Assembly: GCA_026075535.2 (NCBI GenBank) | Contig: AP026550.1 | Coordinates: 310,001 to 374,000, forward strand | Direction of reading: 5' to 3' | DNA from: Tricholoma matsutake | Taxonomy: Eukaryota > Basidiomycota > Agaricomycetes > Agaricales > Tricholomataceae | Length of the DNA: 64,000 bases | Part shown: one piece after another, positions 23,285-33,925 of the stretch | Numbering within the stretch: the stretch's first letter is position 1 | Layout of the letters: each line of letters starts with the position of its first letter | Notes under the pieces: model-generated | What the model was told of the DNA's origin: nothing | The model's input: the letters and a program-made list of their open reading frames with translations, nothing else | The model's database searches: none | Position numbers and translations under genes: made by a program

Positions 23285-24958
23285 GTCGGTGAACAGCTTA
23301 GAGCTCTTTGGGAACTTATCGAAGAGCGGGATGTAGCCACAGCCAGAATGACTGTGAATACTGAAGATGCAGATCCATCTTCTTCTGGACAGCCACAATC
23401 GGAGGAAAACCCCTCGATTTATGCATCTCTGGTTAAGAGACCTGATCTTCGCTTCCATATGTCAGAGTTGGATCCTCTGAACAACAACATCCAGAAAGGA
23501 TACGTCAAGGACCAGGTTTTCAAGAAGATTCTTGAAAGTCCAGAAGACCACCCGGATTTCAGCATCCGGAATGGTTTCATCTGGAGGAAGAACCGAGGTG
23601 GTGAGGACGTCTTGTGCATCCCCACCTCCACTTCCAAGGATACAACCCTGCATGGTTGTATAATTGAGCAGGCCCACAGTATTGTGGGACATTTCAGGCC
23701 AGTCAAAACTTCAGAGTACATCCAATGTTGGTATTGGTGGCCTCAACTTCAGTGTGAAGTCGAGAAATACTGTGATTCTTGCGAGCATTGTATATGCTTG
23801 AAGGGTGAATACCGTTCCCTGTGAGGCAAATTGCACTCGCTCCCCACTCCCTTGAGACCATGGGAGTCCATTGTAATGGACTTTATTGGACCCTTCCCAG
23901 AGTCCAATGGATTTGACTACCTTTGGGTGATCATCTGTCGTCTGTCTTCCATGGTTCACCTAGTCCCGGTGAAAATGAAGACAACCGCATCACAACTATC
24001 TCCCATCTTCGTGAAGGAGATTTTCCATTTGCATGGACTACCTGGCTCAATTGTTTGTGATCGAGACTCTAAATTCACATCCAAATGGTGGCGTGAAATC
24101 CACCGTATCTTGGACATCAAGATACTTATGTCCACTTCATTCCATCCTCAGATGGATGGAATAACAGAATGCGCAAATCATTCAATCGCTCAGATTCTCC
24201 GAGCATTCGTTGCATCCAATCAAAAAGATTGGGTAAAATTCCTCTCTCTCATAGAGTTTGCCATAAACTCTACCATTAACAGGGCAATGGGGATGGCCCC
24301 ATTTGAAATCAATTATGGATTCTTGCCTCGTATGATGCAAGAACTTCATTCTACAGAATGTGTTCCTCCCAGAGTGCATATGTTTGCAATGAATGCCCTG
24401 CGTAACATGGCAGTGGCCCATGATAACATCATTGCTGAAAGAGTGTTTCAGCGGCACTATGCTAATAAACATCAGCGCAAAGAGCCTGATATCAAACAAG
24501 GGGATTTTGTCTACTTGTCCACAAAAAACCTAGCACTACCAAAAGAGCACACTAGTAAACTATTGCCTAAATCTGTAGGACCATACAAGGTCCTACAAGC
24601 TTTTCCTGAGACATCCAACTATATGTTGGATCTTCCTACAGAACTGAAACACCGGTGTATACACCATCATTTCCATGTGAGCCTACTAAGGCCTCACCAT
24701 CCTAACAACGACGTGTTGTTTCCCAACAGGAGTTATCCTGACATGTATGACTTTGGTGCCCCAGATGACACTGAATGGTATGTCAAAGAGATCACGGCAC
24801 ACAAGTGGTGTGGCCGTACCATCCAGTTTGAAGTTAAGTGGAGTCTGGGAGACACCACTTGGGAACCTTTAGTGAACTGCAATGATCTTGCAGCTCTGGA
24901 CACTTATCTGGCACTGATGGGTGCCAGAGACTGGAAAGATTTGCCTAGACGGATGTAA
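23285..24958 (+). pseudogene. Gypsy integrase with chromodomain-like C-terminus
   Basis: HHCC zinc domain (H-G-C-I-I-E-Q-A-H near 23650, C-D-S-C near 23771), one TGA at 23822, then the DDE core: D in MDFIGPFPES near 23877, D in VCDRDSKFTS near 24055, E in M-D-G-I-T-E near 24153. The C-terminal part holds the GPY/F module (SVGPYKVL near 24574) and a chromodomain-like end (EWYVKEITAHKW near 24774, F-E-V-K-W, T-T-W-E-P) that may steer integration to chromatin. Natural stop TAA at 24956. 375 codons are open after 23831. Confidence 0.9.
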
Positions 24959-25070
24959 CAACTTGGAAATTTCCAAGTCACATTGCAGCTTCCCGATGAA
25001 TTTCACACTCCGCAACTTTACGTCGTGTGGAGATTCAATTTTTTTTTCTTCATCGCTTGGTACACTTACC

Positions 25071-27432
25071 ATGGCGAGTTTCCCTCCAGACAAAGATGAC
25101 CCCATGGGGGGTGATCACATCGATAGAGCTAGCCGTGCATGTGAGATGGGCCCTAGTGGCTGGTCTCAAAGGGGGAAGGAGAGAGAGCTCGAGCAGCAAC
25201 ATCCAACACCATCACTCGCCAAGCCCTGGTGAGATCAAAGAAGCAATCAGCTCTAGCAGATGTTCTGCTAGAGAAGAACAAAACTGGCAAGCTGGTGTGG
25301 GCACCAGCTCTTCCACTACTGGAAATTGGAGGATTGACGGTGAAGGCATCGTCCTTCACCGAGGCACTTGCGACACTTGCAAGAGCTACGCTTTACACGT
25401 GTACACCTATGTGTATGACCACAATGATGAATATTTCAGCGTGAGAGATCGTCGAGATTCAGGTATTAACTCTGGTGCTCTTGCCAGAGCCGATTGTGTT
25501 TATAATGAATACAAAAAAGATATTGCGGCCCTCCAGGAGACCATCCGGAACCTGGAGGATGAGAATGAGCACCTGCATGAGCAACTCGATGGATGTTCAT
25601 CCAAACAAGCTCATACTCATGAACCCTCTCCTCACCCTCAGAGGCCCCAGGGTACTTCGTATGCTGGTGCAGCCTCTCGGCCTGCACCACCTCCTGCTCC
25701 CTGCCCCGTCGTCCCTGACAAGGACTTCAATATGAATGAGGTCTACCCACCTCTTCCTAACCTTCCAACCCCAAGATATACATTCTCAGGCCCTGATGTT
25801 CCCAGGATGGCAAACTGGAGACCAGCTCCCAAGCTGTGTGGCCAAGTTCCTATGTCCATTCCTCAGAACACTGAGGAATTTGATAACTGGTCCCAGATGG
25901 CCCATGCCTCTGGGAACTACCCAATGTTGGAAAAAATGCACGAGTACATGCAGTTCGTCAATGATACTGCTCCAGGGGCTCAAATGCCACTGATGACCTA
26001 CGCCCTTGCCCACTGGAGATTACCTGGTTGGCTCCCTGTTCAGATGCAGTCAGCACAAGGATTACACCGACTCAATGACCCTACTTGCCTGGAGCAACCC
26101 TTGGTCCTGGACTCTGCCAAAACGTGGGCGCAGTTCATGCACCAACACCTGTACCAGTGGCAATCCCACCCTGGTACCCTGATGGACAAACAGAGGGTCT
26201 CCCTCCCACACATCAGGGGACAACTCCTGCTTCATCAACAGATTCCTTCAGGGCTATCCCCTGAAGCTAAACTACTTCTCTACCTTCATACTGCAGAGGT
26301 ACTAGCCATGCCAGGACTGTACCAACAGATTCGAGAGCATGAATGCCTCCCACTGTCCCCCATGCGCCATCGGCAGCCCATGCCGATCAGCACCAACTCA
26401 ACTTCCCTCGAGGACATCGTACAACACCTCACCACCATGGGAGTCTTGGACGAGGAAGTCTGAGAAGGTTCTCACTATGCCATTGGCTGGCTTACCGCAA
26501 CGGCTACTGCCAACTCCTCCCATTTGGAAGAGTCTTCCACCACTGCCAATATCGTAAGACGTCTGCGGCAAAATTCCAATGCCCATTCAGAGGACGCTCC
26601 TCTGATGTCTGAACCCCAGTGGTGGATCGCCAGGCCTAACGATGTGGCCCTTTGAGAGCCACAAAGAAAAAGAAAAAGAGATTCCACCGCTCCCAGCAGG
26701 GGCGGAGCTCCCTCTCATTCAGGGAGACCCTGCCCTGAATCAATGACTTCCACTGCCCGGTCCTCCAGATTCTCCGCTGGACTATCTGCATCTCTGCACA
26801 TGAGCACCTCTCATGTGGACAACCAACCTCCTGCCCACGCTGGGCCTTCTTACCTGTCCAGCTGGCATCCACCTCCTCCAGAGGTATATCCCCTGGAGAA
26901 TGATCTGACCTCAGGATGGTCCAGGTCTCCCCTCATCATCAAGGCCACTCAAGGCCAGAAGAAGGCCTTGAAGAGAGCGAGGAGAGTTGCCACCGGCATC
27001 CCTCCAGATGGGCACAAGAAGCCCATTAGCAAATTCACTCCCGTCACGTCTACCAAGCCACGAAAAATTAGAGACCCTGACGACAATGGTGATTCCACCG
27101 ACTCAGTCTCTTCATCTGATGATGAAACATTCACCGTCGACAAGGACTGTTTCCCTCTCGATGAAGGGCAGACAACAGACGCCTCTGCTCTGGGGAACAC
27201 CCCAGAGACCCCCATATCCCAATTGTCTTCATTGGCATTGACCAACGAAATGACCATACTTTCCTCCGCACCTGATTACAAGTGCAAAGTACCCCTACCT
27301 ACCACCCCAGAGGAAGTTAAGTGTATGTTAGTTGACGCCAACCTCCCCAAATCCTCGTTGACCCTCGATGAGTCCCACATATCATCGTTGAGTCTCAATG
27401 ATACCCACATCCCCGACGACCCTACTAAATGA
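25071..27432 (+). pseudogene. Extra ORF downstream of pol in the Gypsy (unknown function)
   Basis: A third coding region in the position where envelope genes sit in other Gypsy-type elements, but without signal peptide or membrane segment. ATG 25071 opens a short frame; reading continues in the next frame from about 25200 to 27432, broken only by TGA at 26461 and 26653. Seen: a Cys/His stretch (R-G-T-C-D-T-C-K-S-Y-A-L-H-V-Y-T-Y, near 25355), an acidic repeat YSVRDRRD-type segment, a coiled coil (LQETIRNLEDENEHLHEQL near 25531), Pro-rich linkers, a globular region (about 25780-26440), a basic NLS-like PQRKRKR near 26660 and KKALKRARR near 26962, then an acidic Ser/Asp tail and two imperfect DTHIPD copies. 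Total about 780 codons. Probably nuclear or nucleic-acid-associated; this is inference. Confidence 0.65.
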
Positions 27433-27565
27433 GGTCGTCGCATTTTTTAATAAATGAATGAATTGATTCTTTCGTTGTACCCCGACGATACCCACATACC
27501 AGACAATGCTCTCTTTGAGATCGTCTACTTACTCAAAACATTATGCTTCTCCCTTGGATGAAGCC

Positions 27566-27577
27566 TAAGGGGGAGGG
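27566..27577 (+). promoter_or_regulatory. Polypurine tract of the 17.6-27.8 kb Gypsy
   Basis: AAGGGGGAGGG, immediately before the 3' LTR; primer for plus-strand DNA. Confidence 0.85.
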
Positions 27578-27772
27578 TGTGGTGACCCGGGGCTTGACCC
27601 CGCATTTGTATATATCATATTTCCTTGCTGTTGACCTGGCTGGCCCCTATAAAGGGACCAGCCTTCTATTTATATAAGCAACCTTTTTTTACCACTACCA
27701 ATACACAAAATATATACATTATTTGTGTTCTTTTGGTGTGTGATATAAGGAGATTCCCCTCAACTCACTACA
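27578..27772 (+). repeat. 3' LTR of the 17.6-27.8 kb Gypsy
   Basis: 195 bp, TGTGGTGACC...CACTACA, aligned base by base with the 5' LTR. Followed by CCTGA (27773-27777), matching CCTGG at 17618-17622. Confidence 0.92.
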
Positions 27773-28324
27773 CCTGATCAGCAGTGAAGAAAGCAGTGAG
27801 AGTCATGAAGGAAGTGGAGAGGAGGAAGTGTACCAGTGATACCACCATATTCAAGTTCAACCACGGCTCCTACAGAACATCAGCTCCCTCTATCTGGAAA
27901 CAACCCCACAATGGTGGGCCCTCCAACTCCTTTGCCTATGCCTTCTGCAAAGTTCGATGCTTCAATGGACAACCAATTCATTCTCAATGTCCCACAGAAA
28001 CAAGTTGGTAAAAAATGGGAAACCCATGACTTGCATTCCATGCTAGCAGTGTGTATGTGTGGGCAGGCTGTGTCGGAGAATGAGATATTGCGAGGTGAGA
28101 ATGTTATCATGTGCCGACATGCTGGATGTGAAACCAGCTGGGTCAGTTAAATTGTCAATTACAAGTCAAGTGAGACTTACTAATTATGTGTCCAGTACCA
28201 CTTGCAGTGTGTTCAGCTTGACTATGGGTGGGGTTTCGACGCTTGCGAGGCAAGTGGAGGTGGTCAGAGACGAGCAGGAAAACGATGGGCAAGAGGTCCG
28301 ATTAGCTCCTTCCAAATACAGTAA
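27773..28324 (+). pseudogene. PHD-finger gene, 3' part
   Basis: Continues the acidic stretch of 17470-17622 (E-E-S-S-E-S-H-E-G-S-G-E-E-E), then a Pro/Thr-rich region in another frame and a PHD-type zinc finger: C-M-C near 28053, C-R-H-A-G-C near 28113, W at 28139, then H-L-Q-C, W and a final C-E-A-S. A 54-nt intron (28142-28195, GT..AG, branch-like TTACTAAT) splits W from Y-H-L-Q-C and restores the finger when spliced. One cysteine position is Phe or Asp in this copy. PHD fingers read histone tails; here the gene is broken by the Gypsy. Similar fingers are common in repeat-rich Agaricomycetes; the gene could itself be element-borne. Confidence 0.6.
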
Positions 28325-28591
28325 TTAGTTCCCACACCTAGTCAACCTCGACACCCTAAAAAAAATTCGACCCGGTATGCTTAATTATTTTCTGACATAC
28401 CCTTGCCTGTAGCGGTGAAAGCGAAAGGTAAAGAATCAACACTGTCACATGATCTCTACGCGTCATCATTCTCCTCGCGTGCAAAACACCGGTACACTAC
28501 ACTCGTGCCTCGCTCGTCTATATACCTCCACGATCATCTGGTAGGCCGCCCCGGAGATATAAATGAGGTGGCTGTGTTCGGTCGTGTCCAC
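28325..28591. other. Spacer before a TIR element
   Basis: 267 bp, CpG-containing, without a recognised gene. It may belong to the decayed Helitron that resumes at 29826, because the next element interrupts this stretch. Confidence 0.35.
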
Positions 28592-29740
28592 GGAGGACCC
28601 CCAAAAGCCCCTACTAAGGTATGTTCCACGAAAAAAATCCTTATCCGGACAATTTTTTTTTGCTTAGGCGCCGATTTCATCCGGATAATGGCACACACAT
28701 AGGTTTAGGCCCAATTTTATCCGGACAAATGGAAGTGACATACGAAAAATCAGCATTTTCTTCTAAAATACCTATTTTTTGGCTTCTACAGCACTCTGGC
28801 GCCATACTGGAGGGTGTGTACATAAAGCAATAAAACACCTATATTTCAGTTTTCTTCCTCCTCCATCTCCAAAGTGGAAGCCTTTCGTCCTTTTTGAAGT
28901 TTGAGTGCAGCTACAATGTGCTGAGTTCTCACACGAAGATCCACAAAGCATGTGTAGTCTGTAAGGGAGAGTTCAATGTATTGTTCCCCAGCAATGTTGC
29001 GTGGTACAGAATTCAATGTGCAAAGAAACGAGCTAGAGGGGAGTAAAGTGAACCTTTTAACACGAAAGATGCTGCAACACACGAGGCACAGCATGAAATT
29101 GTCTGCTGTGCATATACTCAAAAACCTGCATCGGCAGATATGATACCGACGTGACATGAGTGGCACTCGGAATCCAAGCGTGTTTGCCATTTTTGCCGCC
29201 GGTTTTGGAATACATGGAAAGGACTGAGCAACGATAAATTTTCAAGAGTGGGTAGTGCATGTTCTTCTTTCGCTGGTATAGTCAGCAAGGCCTCGCAATA
29301 TTCTTGCAGGTTTGCCGGAGGGAATTCTGGGAAGCGTTTTCCGCAGCCAATCCACTGTGTCTTGTCGAACAAAACACTACTATCCCCAGCCTGAGATAGG
29401 TCAAGAATAGCCATTTTTGAACACCTGGCAACAGAATTTCGGAAGAGTACGAGTATTGATGCTGGTTCTGAGTCTTCTGACCCCTTACTTCGAATATATT
29501 GTCTGTTCCTATTGCTAATTTTCTGTGATATATTTCTTCAAGTTGAACACTCCAACCCTGAAAGCTTATCCGGATTGGGAACATACCTACTGATTACACT
29601 AATTTTATCCGGATTCTCGGCATACACACATTGCTTGAAAATCGGGCCCAATCTTATCCGGATTGGCACATACCTGACCGCGAAAATGTCAAATTTTATC
29701 CGGATTCGGCAGATACATATAGGGGGATTTTTGGGGGTCC
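28592..29740. mobile_element. TIR element with subterminal TATCCGGA repeats
   Basis: 1149 bp with inverted ends built on GGACCCCCAAAA (left GGAGGACCCCCAAAAGCCCC; right, reverse-complemented, GGACCCCCAAAAATCCCC) and a 7-bp flank repeat TGTCCAC (28585-28591, 29741-29747). TCCGGA words occur near both ends: about 28641, 28681 and 28721 on the left, and 29570, 29609, 29660 and 29700 on the right, as expected of transposase-binding sites. The middle has minus-strand open frames but no known transposase. Superfamily unknown. Confidence 0.6.
28846..29414 (-). CDS. Unidentified minus-strand coding potential inside the TATCCGGA element
   Basis: Two overlapping minus-strand frames: 29414-29118 (98 codons; W-I-G-C-G-K-R-F-P-E-F near the start) and 29190-28846 (114 codons; ends in K-A-S-T-L-E-M-E-E-E-E-N). 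They could be two exons of one gene. No domain recognised, no DDE or RNase-H-like motif seen. If real it would be a cargo or a host-derived fragment. Confidence 0.3.
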
Positions 29741-29825
29741 TGTCCACAGTGCGAATCTCAACACTAGTGTCGACAATCAAGCGGCGGCCCCCACATCCCT
29801 TAGCTGAGGAATCCCTTTCGTAGGC

Positions 29826-30600
29826 CTCGGAGACTTTCATCAAATCCCACCTGTAGTAAAAGGTCAAGGACCAACTCCGGCTCTACATGCATCCATCAAA
29901 CTCTCCCAATTTTGGCATCAATTCACCATTCACACCGACTATCCACATCGCAGTGACGGAGATCCCGAGTACACCGCATTTGTCGATCATATAAGAGAAC
30001 ACATACGTCCACGAACATCTCTTCACCGACTGCATCTATACTGTCGATGAAGCACAAGAGTTTCTTTTTCCACCGGAAATAGTGAACGATCCTTTCCTCT
30101 CAATTAAACGAGCTTTTCTCACACCTTTAACGTCGACGAGTTAAACAAAAAAATGCTTCTTCAACCTGCCTGGTAACATTTTATTCGCTTCTCAGCAATT
30201 ATCCGTCACGTAGAATTATGAAGCCGGCCTCGAATATCTCACTCAGATCAACCACAACGGCATTCCTCTGCATCACTTACTACTGAAAATAGGAGTGGTG
30301 TGCACACTAATGAGTAATACATCTGTGAAAATAGGTTTGGTCAAAAATGCACAGAACATCACCGAATCATCGCTTCATTCAGGTTCGAGTTACGAACACC
30401 TCAGTGTACTGGAACCCTCAGCGATCCTGCCAGGTCTAGCTGGACAGTCCATCGCTTACAATAGCCCCTTCACCCAGGGTCAACTATGCATTTCTATTTC
30501 GCGCGTGCGTAATCAAGCCCATAGAGGAGTCCTATGCAACGAAAATGACGAACCTGATTCCAACCACCTTCACATAATTACCTATAATTACCAGCATCAT
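29826..30600 (+). pseudogene. Helitron-type PIF1 helicase fragment
   Basis: Decayed C-terminal half of a PIF1-family DNA helicase of the kind carried by Helitrons. Motifs: G-D-F-H-Q-I-P-P-V-V-K-G near 29837; D-G-D-P-E-Y-T-A-F-V-D-H-I near 29950; H-L-L-L-K-I-G-V-V-C-T-L-M near 30274; K-I-G-L-V-K-N-A near 30325; Q-L-C-I-S-I-S-R-V-R-N (helicase motif VI region) near 30480. Several stops and frame changes. The Walker A/B half and the Rep (HUH) domain are absent; the TIR element at 28592-29740 lies on its 5' side. Confidence 0.7.
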
Positions 30601-30661
30601 ATAGTAAAGATCTGTTTTTGTATTCGTTTGCTTTTCAAATAGATTACATCTCTTTGGGCGA

Positions 30662-30686
30662 GCGGCGCAGCCGCAAATGCTTCTAG
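30662..30686 (+). other. Candidate Helitron 3' terminus
   Basis: Hairpin GCGGC/GCCGC (loop GCA) at 30662-30674 followed 8 bp later by CTAG at 30683-30686, fitting the Helitron end (GC hairpin plus CTRR). The next base is C rather than the expected T, so this is tentative. Confidence 0.45.
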
Positions 30687-30911
30687 CATATATTTCTTAC
30701 ACATAACAGGCCTCTGGGAGTACGCCATGAATAGAATAAACAACAGTATATCATAGCCTCTGTACATATGGTACGCCACAATCGGAGATAGAACAAAAAA
30801 AACAATATGCCGGTATAATGGTTAGTGCGGATGCCCCTGGATGCCCGCATGCCGTACATTATTAATAATTAACGCCCTCGACACGACATTCCTCAGCATA
30901 GTACAACCACA
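30687..30911 (+). promoter_or_regulatory. Upstream region of the TLC-like gene
   Basis: 225 bp between the putative Helitron end and the ATG at 30912. AT-rich TATTAATAATTAA near 30860. No defined promoter element; listed so the gap is explained. Confidence 0.3.
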
Positions 30912-31951
30912 ATGCTTCTGTGGTCTCCCTTCTTCCTCTCTTTCTTAGGCCTTGCCGCATCCTATCATATCATGGCCCCTGGGTGTTCGAATACCAAACA
31001 GGCGTCATGGATTTTGTCTGCAATAGCGAGTACAGTTATGACCCTCGCGAGCCTCCCGTTTTTATGGGCTTATTTTTCCGGCGGAGCGAGTGTGAGCAGC
31101 ATCAGGGTGCTGCCCCATTTCGCCGTTGTTGTCGTTCGATTCTTTCAAGCTTATCTTGCAGCGTAAGCCAATTAAATCTACTGGGTTGAAATCTAATGGT
31201 GCTTACAGGGATTTAACCTTGGGTTCCGTTTACTATCGCTCACGTATCTCTGTATTCGGAGGTTGGATCCACCATTCGGTGTATGCTGTTATTGGTCAGC
31301 TCGCCGTGCGGGGATCGTTCTCCCATATATTCTGCCTCGCTGGATTAATGAAGGTAGAAAAGACTTCGTTACGCAGCAATCCAGTTTTCACGAATTCCAC
31401 AGATACCGTCGTTGATATATGCCACCGCTGTATTCTATCCTCATCTCAGAAGCGACATTCTCTTCGCTGTCGCCTTTTTCGCGACGAGAATCCTCTTCCA
31501 TGTTGTCCTTCTCGTGTCATATATATCCCAGGAGAGCAGGATGCAAGCCGTAGGTGGATCCTTCGCCCCAGCTATCACCTTCGCCATGTTGTTTCCTCTT
31601 CACGTTATGTGGTTCGGTGGTTGTATTAAAGGCTTCATCCGAAGGGCCGCTCAGAAACCAACTGCGCACCCCCTTCAGGCCATCCCCCGTAGCTCAGGTA
31701 TCCCCAACTTCTGCGGGTTTGCACGAGCTACAATGGTTCGTCAACTTGCTTCTACGTTGCATTTACTGAGGCTGCCGCATCGCTGTCATTCGTTCAGGTG
31801 GAAGTCGCGATCTGCAGCTGAGACGATATTGCTGTCCAGAACCATCTTTCTGTACATCCCCCTACTCAAGGCGGTGCTTGACTGTGTTGGCGCGAGAAGA
31901 GAGCACAAAGTAAAAGAACACACCATGGTCGCCGAAGAGAAGCAGCAGTAG
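30912..31951 (+). CDS. TLC-domain-like multi-pass membrane protein
   Basis: Host gene with three exons (30912-31162, 31209-31353, 31403-31951) and two introns of 46 and 49 nt with GT..AG ends; joined it gives 314 codons plus stop with consistent phases. Hydrophobic segments: residues about 1-20, 30-55, 65-85, 100-125, 145-170 and 180-200. The segment YYRSRISVFGGWIHH and later FPHL-like R-S-D-I-L-F-A-V and FHVVLLVSYI match the fungal TRAM/LAG1/CLN8 (TLC) pattern, including the central His-His. TLC proteins act in lipid or ceramide metabolism or trafficking at the ER. The C-terminal 80 residues are not conserved by eye; a further intron there (GT near 31699, AG near 31800) is possible. Confidence 0.7.
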
Positions 31952-32476
31952 CGATGATGGAACCAAGATGGACCCCTTTTCCCGATATTCGTACTGCACC
32001 CATTAGCGATTGGAGAGAATTCCATACTCGATTATGCAGATTCTTTGGGTTTGTCATATTTACAACCGGTTTTTTGATGACTCTCTTTGGACATTCTCTT
32101 CCAAAGTTCGTAGCATGGTAGTAGTATGGGGGCTGCCAGTACCAGGCCAGTATTCTTCGAATTATTTATTGCAAGCCGGGCCCTACTAGTTCATTAATCT
32201 CCAGTAGAAGGAAATGTAATCCATACTTACTACGAGTACTTGTGCTTGTGCAGGATGATCTAATGCGGTTCATGTTAGGAACCTCACCCTTCGGATGACC
32301 TCCCTTAAAAGTTTAATTAAGTAAAACTCCAAACTCGCCTCATTGGGGTATTGCTCGTACGTACTCTTAAGGAGATCCACCAGGACTGGGACGAGGCAGA
32401 AGGGTCCCGGAACCAACTGATTTGTCTACGGGGAGGAAATCTTCTACACAGGGCCTTGCAGCTTCGAATCATGAAG
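31952..32476. other. Intergenic region
   Basis: 3' flank of the TLC-like gene. No gene, tRNA or clear repeat seen. Confidence 0.4.
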
Positions 32477-32490
32477 TTCCATGCAGTGCA

Positions 32491-33760
32491 CCCAGTGAAA
32501 ATCGGATCTAATTAAATCAAATTGATTCGAAGTAGTTCGAAGCAAATCGAAGCAAGTGTGTCAAAAGTAGAATAAAATAGTTTTCCATCAAACTCTTGCT
32601 TACAAAGCTTTGTAAATGCAGTTACGACGAACACGCACACACATTACACACACATCGCGTATATACACACGTCCATCCAACTCCATGCCCCAGCAAAAAC
32701 CACGTGCATGCGTGTTTGCCTTGTCGCCCGACCTAGAACTTTTTCTTCTAAGTTCTTTTCTTCCCACCATGTTCCCTCACTGACACGCGTTGCGAGGCTT
32801 TTTTTTCATATCGGGTTTTCCTTGCCCACACCTCCCTCGAGACTCAAGAGACCATCCATAAGGCCTTTGAAAGCAGTTGTTGGACAGATTGACGGGAACA
32901 AGGCAAACGGGAGACAGCGGCGAATGATGGGGTAAACCACCCATAGGGAAGCACCATCGACAACCAGGTATGTATAGGCCCACCTTCCCCCTATGTCCGC
33001 CACTAACCACCATCTCGGAAAGCACCCCAGCACCCACCAGCACTCACCAGCACCGCTATGACCACCTACAAAAAGGACGACCCAGCACGATGGAACAACT
33101 CGACAGCGACAGCGAAGACCACGCCACCCCTCCCTGTCGAATCAGGGTGTTGGCTGAAGGGTTTGGAATCAAACCAAGGGCACTACGAGCCACAGGCTGA
33201 TATGAGAAACTGCTCGTAGGGCAGAAGGTTGGTGTATACTGGCCAATGAAGAAAGCGACGACAAGCAGCGACGAGGTGAGCAATGGTGGCGGTGACAGCA
33301 CCCTCCCCCTCCCTCCCTCCGCATGGATGATAACGCGTTGACGCCTAGCAATGACTACGTGGGACAACATGACCGCGATGACGACCGCAGCAATCTGCAC
33401 CCAGATCGTGCTACCTGCCCTCCTCTGTCGACATTAGTACATCCCTAATTATATAGTATTACTTGTGTACAATAACCTCATGTATTCTGATACTGTATAA
33501 TATAATTTCCTTGAATTGGATTTGCTGGAACCCTGCCCATTGGGAGGATACCCTAAATATAGATCTATCAAATTTATGTATTATACCTACTTCGATGTTA
33601 TTCAATGTGACTCGACGTTATTCGATCTGATTCAACGGCATGGGAATTGCCATCGAATTAAATATTTACAAGTGCAAATACCAAGATCGAAGAAAATAGA
33701 AAGGTACTATTTTATTCAATTTGGTTCGATCTTAGACTTTTTGCGATTTTCACTGGGGAA
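32491..33760. mobile_element. TIR element next to the Pom34-like gene
   Basis: 1270 bp with inverted ends CCCAGTGAAAATCG (left 32491) and its reverse complement (right, ending 33757). Flanks repeat TTCCATG..GTGCA: 32477-32490 and 33761-33774, 12 of 14 identical, which would be a long target duplication. Sub-terminal TTCGA/TCGAA words are dense at both ends (32521-32555; 33592-33660 and 33723). The middle has low-complexity CACCAGCAC and TCCCTCC tracts and no transposase. Right end lies 166 bp before the next gene's ATG. Confidence 0.55.
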
Positions 33761-33925
33761 TTCCATGACGTGCACGTGGGCCACGTGCCATATTTCACGC
33801 GTTTATTGCTCACGCACAAATTTCGATTTCTTACTCAACGTTCACGACGACGATAACGCCTTTCAGGCTGTTCCCAACATTTTTTCAAACCCTTGTTCGA
33901 CATCGGTCTCAGCAATCCAAAACCT

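Larger units (their letters stand above)
17623..27772 (+). mobile_element. Complete Gypsy retrotransposon with extra 3' ORF
   Basis: 10,150 bp with 195-bp LTRs at both ends (17623-17817 and 27578-27772), TG..CA termini, a polypurine tract next to the 3' LTR and a target duplication CCTGG/CCTGA. Gag, protease, RT, RNase H, integrase and a chromodomain-like end are all recognisable, followed by about 2.4 kb that encodes a further protein. It is dead: several TGA stops, three or more frame changes and a ruined protease active site. The two LTRs differ at a modest number of sites, so it is not very recent. Confidence 0.95.

Noticed and set aside
15336..28330. One single Gypsy spanning 15.3-28.3 kb
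   Set aside because: The 195-bp LTR pair and its 5-bp duplication define a separate element, and the gag at 16.2 kb is of a different type.
30805..30850. tRNA gene (A-box-like TATAATGGTTAGTGC)
   Set aside because: No B box (GGTTCRANNCC) or acceptor-stem pairing follows within 60 bases.
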